DNA from: an uncultured Planctomycetaceae bacterium | Lineage (GTDB): Bacteria > Planctomycetota > Planctomycetia > Pirellulales > UBA1268 | Assembly: GCA_903885855.1 (NCBI GenBank) | Contig: CAISKG010000470.1 | Coordinates: forward strand, 1 to 10,979 | Length of the DNA: 10,979 bases | Direction of reading: 5' to 3' | Shown here: positions 6,595 through 10,979 of the stretch, piece after piece | Position numbering within the stretch: the first letter of the stretch is position 1 | Layout of the letters: each line of letters starts with the position of its first letter | Translations under genes and position numbers: made by a program | Notes under the pieces: generated by a model | Databases searched by the model: none | What the model saw: only the letters and a program-made list of their open reading frames with translations | What the model was told of the DNA's origin: nothing

Positions 6595-7806
6595 TCACTC
6601 GTCGTCGCCGGAGCCTCCCCCCTCCCCTTCGACGGCGATCACGGCGTCGGTGTTGGAGAGCACCTTCTGGCGGATCTCCTCGGCGACCTCGGGATTGTCC
6701 TTGAGGAACTGCCTGGCCTTCTCACGCCCCTGGCCGAGGTGCACCTCGCCGAACCGCAGCCAGGTGCCGGTCTTGTCGACCAACTTGGCGGCGATCGCCA
6801 GGTCGAGGATGTCCCCCTCGATGCTGATCCCGTTGGCGTGCATCATGTCGAACTCCGCCACCCGGAAGGGCGGCGCGACCTTGTTCTTCACCACCTTCAC
6901 GCGCACCCGCTGCCCCACCACCTCCTCGCCGTCCTTGAGCGTGCCGATGCGGCGCACGTCGATCCGGCAGGAGGAATAGAACTTGAGGGCCCGGCCGCCG
7001 GGGGTCGTCTCCGGGCTGCCGAACATCACCCCGATCTTCTCGCGGATCTGGTTGATGAAGATCACGCAGGTCTTGCTCTTGGCGATGGCGCCGGTGAGCT
7101 TGCGCATCGACTGGCTCATGAGCCGGGCCTGGAGGCCGACGAAGGAGTCGCCGATCTCGCCGTCGAGCTCCTTCTGGGGCACCAGCGCCGCCACCGAGTC
7201 GACGACGATGATGTCGACGGCGTTGCTCTTGATGAGCAATTCGGCGATGTGCATCGCCTCCTCGCCGCTGGTGGGCTGACTGACGAGGAGCTTCTCGAGG
7301 GAGATGCCGAGTTTCTTCGCCCAGCTCGGGTCGAGGGCGTGCTCGGCGTCGATGAAGGCGGCGATACCGCCGGCCCGTTGGGCGGCGGCCACGGCGTGGA
7401 GGGCGAGCGTGGTCTTGCCGCTCGACTCCGGCCCGAACACCTCGATGATCCTGCCGCGCGGGAAGCCCTTCCCGCCGAGCGCCAGGTCGACCGAGAGGCT
7501 GCCGCTGGAGATGCCCTCGATCGGCATCTGCGCGTCGGAGTCGAGGGGCATGATCGACCCCTCGCCGAACTCCTTCTCGATCTGCAGCAGCGTGTTCTTG
7601 AGGAGGGGGTTGTCGTCGAGGAACGAGGATGAGCCCTTCCCCCCGCGCTTGCGCTTGGCGTCGCCCGAGCCCCCCTTGCCATCGGTGCCCTTGGAATCTT
7701 TCTTCGCCATCCGGCCGTTCACTCCCTTGCTCTTGTTCGGCTCGCCCGCCTCGTTCGACGCGCCGCCGACGATGTGCTCCATCACCGATGCTTCGGCCAC
7801 CACCAT
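6595..7806 (-). CDS. recA: Recombinase RecA
   Basis: RecA forms ATP-dependent filaments on single-stranded DNA, drives strand exchange in repair, and triggers LexA self-cleavage in the SOS response. With ATG 7806 it is 403 residues. About 60 N-terminal residues are not family-like and include a Lys/Gly/Ser-rich linker (34-60). The conserved core begins near LLKNTLLQIEKEFGEGSIM (68-86). Walker A is GPESSGKT (125-132) and Walker B ends VDIIVVDS (197-204). Loop 2 is around EKIGVMFGSPETTPGG (256-271), and the tail is acidic (GEGGGSGDDE). GGAGGT lies 6 bases before the ATG at 7806, an excellent site. The alternative MAKKDSKG start at 7710 would give 371 residues, nearer the usual length, with only GGGAG 11 bases away. 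A candidate promoter and an SOS-like element lie upstream. alaS follows, with no recX between. Confidence 0.97.
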   Translation of the reverse strand: MVVAEASVMEHIVGGASNEAGEPNKSKGVNGRMAKKDSKGTDGKGGSGDAKRKRGGKGSSSFLDDNPLLKNTLLQIEKEFGEGSIMPLDSDAQMPIEGISSGSLSVDLALGGKGFPRGRIIEVFGPESSGKTTLALHAVAAAQRAGGIAAFIDAEHALDPSWAKKLGISLEKLLVSQPTSGEEAMHIAELLIKSNAVDIIVVDSVAALVPQKELDGEIGDSFVGLQARLMSQSMRKLTGAIAKSKTCVIFINQIREKIGVMFGSPETTPGGRALKFYSSCRIDVRRIGTLKDGEEVVGQRVRVKVVKNKVAPPFRVAEFDMMHANGISIEGDILDLAIAAKLVDKTGTWLRFGEVHLGQGREKARQFLKDNPEVAEEIRQKVLSNTDAVIAVEGEGGGSGDDE

Positions 7807-7812
7807 GTCACG

Positions 7813-7818
7813 ACCTCC
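7813..7818 (-). promoter_or_regulatory. Shine-Dalgarno favouring the upstream recA start
   Basis: GGAGGT on the minus strand lies 6 bases before the ATG at 7806-7804. It is a perfect match at ideal spacing and the strongest such site among the minus-strand genes here. It is the main reason for choosing the longer RecA. Confidence 0.65.
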
Positions 7819-7900
7819 GGCAGTGTCGCCGCGGCGGCGCCACAGGCCTGTTCGCCCGGGGTGGTTGCGTCGCCACCATGAATCGAGCGGTTTGCCGCGG

Positions 7901-7915
7901 AAACGAACACTGAAC
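7901..7915 (-). promoter_or_regulatory. GTTC-N7-GTTT element at the recA promoter, possible LexA site
   Basis: On the minus strand GTTC AGTGTTC GTTT begins 6 bases after the proposed -10, about where transcription would start. Alphaproteobacterial LexA binds GTTC-N7-GTTC, and this differs by one base. Which motif LexA uses in this organism is unknown, so the SOS role is inference from position and similarity. Confidence 0.3.
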
Positions 7916-7921
7916 GCCGGT

Positions 7922-7950
7922 ATAGTATCGGCGGCGTGGCGGGGAGGCAA
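7922..7950 (-). promoter_or_regulatory. Candidate sigma-70-type promoter for recA
   Basis: On the minus strand TTGCCT (7950-7945) and TACTAT (7927-7922) are exactly 17 bases apart. Each matches 4/6 of consensus in one of the few AT-rich pockets of the region. The predicted leader to the ATG at 7806 is about 108 bases. Confidence 0.5.
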
Positions 7951-8030
7951 GCAGTTTTTCTGGACGGCCGTTCAGGTGGGGCTATGCCCGGGGATTCGGC
8001 CGAAAAGCCGCCGCCGGGAGGGAGGGGCCG

Positions 8031-8933
8031 TCAGAACGAGAGCATCTGGCGGTATTCCGCGAGCCGCCGGTCGAGGTCGCTCCGCTCGATCGCGCCGAGC
8101 CGGTCGAGGCTGAAGTCCTCCACGGTGAAACTGGCCGTCACGATGCCGTAGGCGAGCGCCTCCTTGAGGGCCTGCGGATCGAAACGGCCCAGCGCCGCCA
8201 GGTGGCCCATCATGCCGCCGGCGAAACTGTCGCCGGCGCCGGTGGGGTCGACGACGCGCGGCGTGGGGAAGGCCGGCAGCACGTAGCGTTCGTGCTCGCT
8301 GAAGAACATCGCCCCGTGCTCCCCCTTCTTGATGACCACGAACTTCGGCCCCATCCGCAGCACCGCCTCCCCGGCCCGGACGAGGTTCTCGTCGTCGGCC
8401 AGGAGCTTGGCCTCGGAGTCGTTGAGCACCAGGCCGTCGATCCGCCGCAGGAGCGCCTCGAGTTCGTCACGCTGGATGTTGATCCACAGGTCCATCGTGT
8501 CGGCCACGGTGAGCTGCGCGCCCGTGGCCTGCTCGAGCACGTCGAGCTGGACCGTCGGCGAGGCGTTGCCGAGGAACAGGAAGCGGCAATCGCGATGGCG
8601 CTCGTCGAGCCGCGGCCGGAACTGCTCGAGCACGTTGAGGTGCACCTCGAGCGTCTCGCGGTCGTTCATGTTGGGGAGGTAGCGGCCCCGCCACCGGAAG
8701 GTCTTGCCGCCGGGGATCGTCTGCAGGCCGGCGGTGTCGATGCCGCGGTCCTCGAGGCGCCGGGTGTGGGCCGCCGGCCAATCCTCCCCCACCGCGCCGA
8801 TCATGCGCACCGGCGAGAAGAACCGCGCCGCCCAGGAGAAATAGACGGCCGAACCGCCGAGCACGTCGTCGCGCCGGTCGGTGGTGGTCTCGACGCAGTC
8901 GAGTGCGACGCTGCCGACGACGAGGAGGGGCAT
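8031..8933 (-). CDS. PfkB-family (ribokinase-like) sugar or nucleoside kinase
   Basis: This is an ATP-dependent kinase of the ribokinase/adenosine kinase superfamily with an unproven substrate. It is 300 residues, the usual size. The N-terminal strand MPLLVVGSVALDCVET leads to the substrate-side LGGSAVYFSWAARFF (25-39), which holds the conserved GG. IGAVGEDWPA (45-54) follows. The segment KTFRWRGRYLPNMNDRETL (77-95) is distinctive. LNDSEAKLL (170-178) and the C-terminal signature DPTGAGDSFAGG (229-240) complete the fold; D235 is the expected catalytic base and GAGD the anion hole. The start is supported by GGAG 8 bases upstream. It lies between gltX (176 bases upstream) and recA (224 bases downstream), so context says nothing about its substrate. 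From memory, close relatives in other phyla are annotated only as sugar kinases. Adenosine, ribose or another furanoside are all possible. Confidence 0.9.
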   Translation of the reverse strand: MPLLVVGSVALDCVETTTDRRDDVLGGSAVYFSWAARFFSPVRMIGAVGEDWPAAHTRRLEDRGIDTAGLQTIPGGKTFRWRGRYLPNMNDRETLEVHLNVLEQFRPRLDERHRDCRFLFLGNASPTVQLDVLEQATGAQLTVADTMDLWINIQRDELEALLRRIDGLVLNDSEAKLLADDENLVRAGEAVLRMGPKFVVIKKGEHGAMFFSEHERYVLPAFPTPRVVDPTGAGDSFAGGMMGHLAALGRFDPQALKEALAYGIVTASFTVEDFSLDRLGAIERSDLDRRLAEYRQMLSF

Positions 8934-9077
8934 GGGAAACGCTCCGGGGGTGTGGGGCGGCGGCTTCCGCCGTCGGGTCGTGGAACGGGGCACCTGCCCG
9001 CGTCGGGATCGGCCACCATCCAACCGCAAAGCGGTCGACTCGGCCAGTGGGGCCCGCCGCGGCCGCTTCCGGCTCCA

Positions 9078-9094
9078 CCCGGCGGGCTGCCGGG
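9078..9094 (-). repeat. Small hairpin after gltX
   Basis: CCCGGC (9078-9083) and GCCGGG (9089-9094) form a perfect 6-bp stem with a 5-base loop, 15 bases beyond the gltX stop. No U-run follows, so a role as terminator is only possible. The rest of the 176-base gap holds two more tiny dyads (9023-9035 and 8958-8972) and no gene that I can see. Confidence 0.3.
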
Positions 9095-9109
9095 GGCGCC
9101 GGGCGGGGC

Positions 9110-10669
9110 TCAGCCGGCCTGCGCCCGGGCGCGCTCGAGGCGCTCGAGCGCCCGCGGCGCGCCCAGGATCGCCAGGCAGTCGTACAGGCCCGGGCCGACC
9201 GTCCGGCCGCTGAGCGCGACGCGCACGGGATGGACGAGATCGCCGAGCTTGATCCCCTCCGCGGCGGCGAAGGCCTTCGTCGCCTCCTCGAGCGGGCCCG
9301 GCTCGAACGACGCCACCCCCCGGATCGCGTCGGCGTAGCGGCCGAGCAGTCCCGCCACGCCCGGCTTGGCGAGCTTCTGCTCCACCGCCTTGGGATCCAT
9401 CGGCGGCTCCTCGACGAGGAAGAAGTCGGCGTAGGCGAGGATGTCGCCGGCCACCTTGAGGCGATCCCCCGAGGCCTCGATGACCCGGCGCACGATCGCC
9501 GTCTGCCCGGGCGTGGCGGGGGCGTCCACGAGGCCGGCCTTGACCAGGAAGGGGAGCATCAGCGCGAGCTTGTCGTCGACCGGCAGCGCGTGCATGTAAT
9601 GATCCTGCACGCTCCAGAGTTTCTTGGGGTCGAAACTCGCCGGCGAGGAGTTGATGCGCTCGAGGGTGAAGGCCGCCACGAGCTCGTCGCGCGAGAAGAA
9701 CTCGGTCTTGTCGTCGTACGACCACCCCAAGAGCGCCATCGCGTTGTCGATCGCCCACGGGAGGTAGCCCACCTCGCGGTAGAAGTCGACGATCACCGGG
9801 TTGAAGGTGTCGGCCTCGGGGGCCAGCCCGATGCGCTCGGCGATGCGCGTGCCGTGCTCGGCCACCTGGCGGAAGTCGGGGTTCTTGAGGTACTGGGCGA
9901 GCTTCCGCTTGGAGAGCTTCGTCCGGCTCCCCGGCTCGGCCACCAGCGGGAGGTGGGCGTAGGCCGGGAGCGGGTAGCCCAGCGCCATGGCGATGAACGC
10001 CTGCCGGGGGGTGTTGGAGAGGTGCTCCTCCGCGCGGATCACGTGGCTGATCCGGAAGTCGTGGTCGTCGACGACGCTCGCGAGGTGGTAGAGGCAGGAG
10101 CCGTCGGCCCGCTGGACGACGTGGTCCTGCTCGCGGTCCCAGGCGAATTCCACCCGGCCGCGCACCGCGTCGTCGATGACGAGCGTCCCCTCGCGCGGCA
10201 TCTTCAGCCGCACCACCCCCTGCCGGCCCTCCGCCTCGAAGCGGGCCGCGTCGTCCGGCGTGAAGGCGGCGAAGCGGCGACTGTAGAGGAAGGGGCGGCC
10301 CGCGGCCTGGGCGGCCTTGCGCTCCTCGTCGAGCTCCTCGGGGCGGGCGTAGTCGCGGTAGGCGTGGCCGCCCGCCAGCAGCCGCTCCGCCGCGGCCCGG
10401 TGGCCGGCGGCACGCTCCGACTGGAAGTAGGGAGCGCAGGGCCCGCCCACCTCCGGGCCCTCGTCCCAGTCGATGCCCAGCCAGCGCAGGCCGGAGAGGA
10501 TCGGCGCCAGCGCCTCCTCCACGTTGCGGCCGGCGTCGGTGTCGTCGATCCGCAGGATGAAGGTGCCGCCGTGCTTGCGGGCGAAGAGCCAGTTGAACAG
10601 CGCCGTGCGCACCCCGCCGATGTGGAGGTAGCCGGTGGGGCTGGGGGCGAAGCGGGTGCGGACGGTCAT
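9110..10669 (-). CDS. gltX: Glutamyl-tRNA synthetase
   Basis: This class I synthetase attaches glutamate to tRNA-Glu, and possibly to tRNA-Gln if the organism uses the amidotransferase route. It has 519 residues against about 470 in E. coli. The N-terminus TRFAPSPTGYLHIGGVRTAL (5-24) contains the HIGH-type motif (HIGG, 16-19), and FILRIDDTD (37-45) is family-typical. IRAEEHLSNT (211-220) precedes KLSKR (251-255), the ATP-loop motif. After it come 46 residues before YLPWAI, where E. coli has about 13, so roughly 33 residues are inserted. The Cys ligands of the E. coli zinc site near residue 100 are missing (GHAYRDYARPEELDEER), as in many other bacterial GluRS. The start MTVRTRF is family-typical, although its Shine-Dalgarno is poor. 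Discriminating or non-discriminating specificity cannot be told from this sequence. Confidence 0.97.
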   Translation of the reverse strand: MTVRTRFAPSPTGYLHIGGVRTALFNWLFARKHGGTFILRIDDTDAGRNVEEALAPILSGLRWLGIDWDEGPEVGGPCAPYFQSERAAGHRAAAERLLAGGHAYRDYARPEELDEERKAAQAAGRPFLYSRRFAAFTPDDAARFEAEGRQGVVRLKMPREGTLVIDDAVRGRVEFAWDREQDHVVQRADGSCLYHLASVVDDHDFRISHVIRAEEHLSNTPRQAFIAMALGYPLPAYAHLPLVAEPGSRTKLSKRKLAQYLKNPDFRQVAEHGTRIAERIGLAPEADTFNPVIVDFYREVGYLPWAIDNAMALLGWSYDDKTEFFSRDELVAAFTLERINSSPASFDPKKLWSVQDHYMHALPVDDKLALMLPFLVKAGLVDAPATPGQTAIVRRVIEASGDRLKVAGDILAYADFFLVEEPPMDPKAVEQKLAKPGVAGLLGRYADAIRGVASFEPGPLEEATKAFAAAEGIKLGDLVHPVRVALSGRTVGPGLYDCLAILGAPRALERLERARAQAG

Positions 10670-10757
10670 GCGCTCGCGCGGCTCCGGTGCGGGACGGGGG
10701 GATCACGGCCGCGGGCGGCCCCGCGGGGCGGAGGACGGCACCGCGCCCACGGGCCGA

Positions 10758-10979
10758 TCAGGCGGCCGTCCCGGAGCGGGCGAGTTTCCGGAGGCGTTTC
10801 TTCTCCGCCTTGGACAGCGGCCGGGAGGCGTACTCCTCCTCCAGATCCCCGCCGTCGGCGTCGGTGCCGTCAGTGTAGCGGGTGGCGTCGGCGTCGGTGG
10901 CCGGCTCGTCATCCTCCTCACCGCCCCCGCCATGAGCTTCAAGCTCACCATGGGCATGTCGCCCTTCTAAACCGCCCCC
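10758..10979 (-). CDS. C-terminus of an unidentified acidic protein (5' end outside window or frame uncertain)
   Basis: The minus frame is open from the right edge to TGA at 10758-10760 and has no start codon in the window. The last part is strongly acidic (EEDDEPATDADATRYTDGTD, then GGDLEEE). It ends in a basic helix, LSKAEKKRLRKLARSGTAA. Third codon positions are nearly all G or C over the last 55 or so codons, which supports coding. The part nearest the edge has poor codon use (TTA, GAA, CGA, CAT, CTT). Another minus frame starting ATG at 10957 has better codon use there and a fair AGAAGGG site 4 bases upstream. One missing base in the G run at 10924-10928 would join the two into a 66-residue protein. 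It lies 88 bases upstream of gltX on the same strand. Function unknown. Confidence 0.45.
   Translation of the reverse strand, partial: GGGLEGRHAHGELEAHGGGGEEDDEPATDADATRYTDGTDADGGDLEEEYASRPLSKAEKKRLRKLARSGTAA

Noticed and set aside
8934..10706. The PfkB kinase frame stays open upstream across gltX, suggesting a fusion protein
   Set aside because: The upstream part is an out-of-frame reading of gltX, Arg/Pro/Gly-rich and without motifs. gltX itself is intact in another frame, and the kinase has its own start with GGAG.
1..10979. CRISPR array, insertion sequence, attachment site, tRNA or rRNA gene, toxin-antitoxin or defence module
   Set aside because: No spaced direct repeats, transposase or integrase motifs, tRNA cloverleaf or T-loop sequence, or known defence domain was seen on either strand. 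The composition is even across the window, with no sign of recent transfer.

Overview
This window is very GC-rich, and third codon positions are almost all G or C. It carries core bacterial genes and no sign of a mobile element, CRISPR array, defence island, tRNA or rRNA. The gene set and several sequence details suggest a high-GC Planctomycetota bacterium. These details are the recA-alaS pairing, a glutamyl-tRNA synthetase with an insertion after its KLSKR loop, a PfkB kinase of the KTFRWRGRY type, and a two-helix 60-residue membrane protein next to manA. The phylum is an inference from remembered family resemblance and was not tested by a search.

Layout, left to right. Positions 1-939 (minus) hold a 23S rRNA pseudouridine synthase of the RluB/RsuA family, cut at its 3' end by the window edge. 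Positions 1091-1381 (minus) hold a small unrecognised probable lipoprotein. Positions 2773-1598 (minus) hold a 60-residue membrane protein followed after 24 bases by mannose-6-phosphate isomerase (manA). A 330-base divergent spacer (2774-3103) then leads to the only plus-strand gene, thiol peroxidase tpx (3104-3616), which ends in a strong perfect hairpin terminator. Every gene from there to the right edge is on the minus strand: alaS (6337-3722), recA (7806-6595), a PfkB-family sugar/nucleoside kinase (8933-8031), gltX (10669-9110), and the acidic-then-basic C-terminus of an unidentified protein (from the edge to 10758).

The genes do not form one pathway. The themes are translation and RNA modification (rluB-like, alaS, gltX), DNA repair and recombination (recA), peroxide defence (tpx) and sugar metabolism (manA, pfkB-like). 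recA and alaS are neighbours, as in many bacteria, but no recX lies between them. Their 257-base spacer instead contains several dyads and a plausible alaS -10 element.

I found no convincing undescribed multi-gene system. The points most worth checking are: the recA upstream region (a promoter overlapping a GTTC-N7-GTTT element, and an N-terminal extension set by a strong Shine-Dalgarno); the insertion in GluRS; the small membrane protein in front of manA; and an unresolved reading frame at the right edge.
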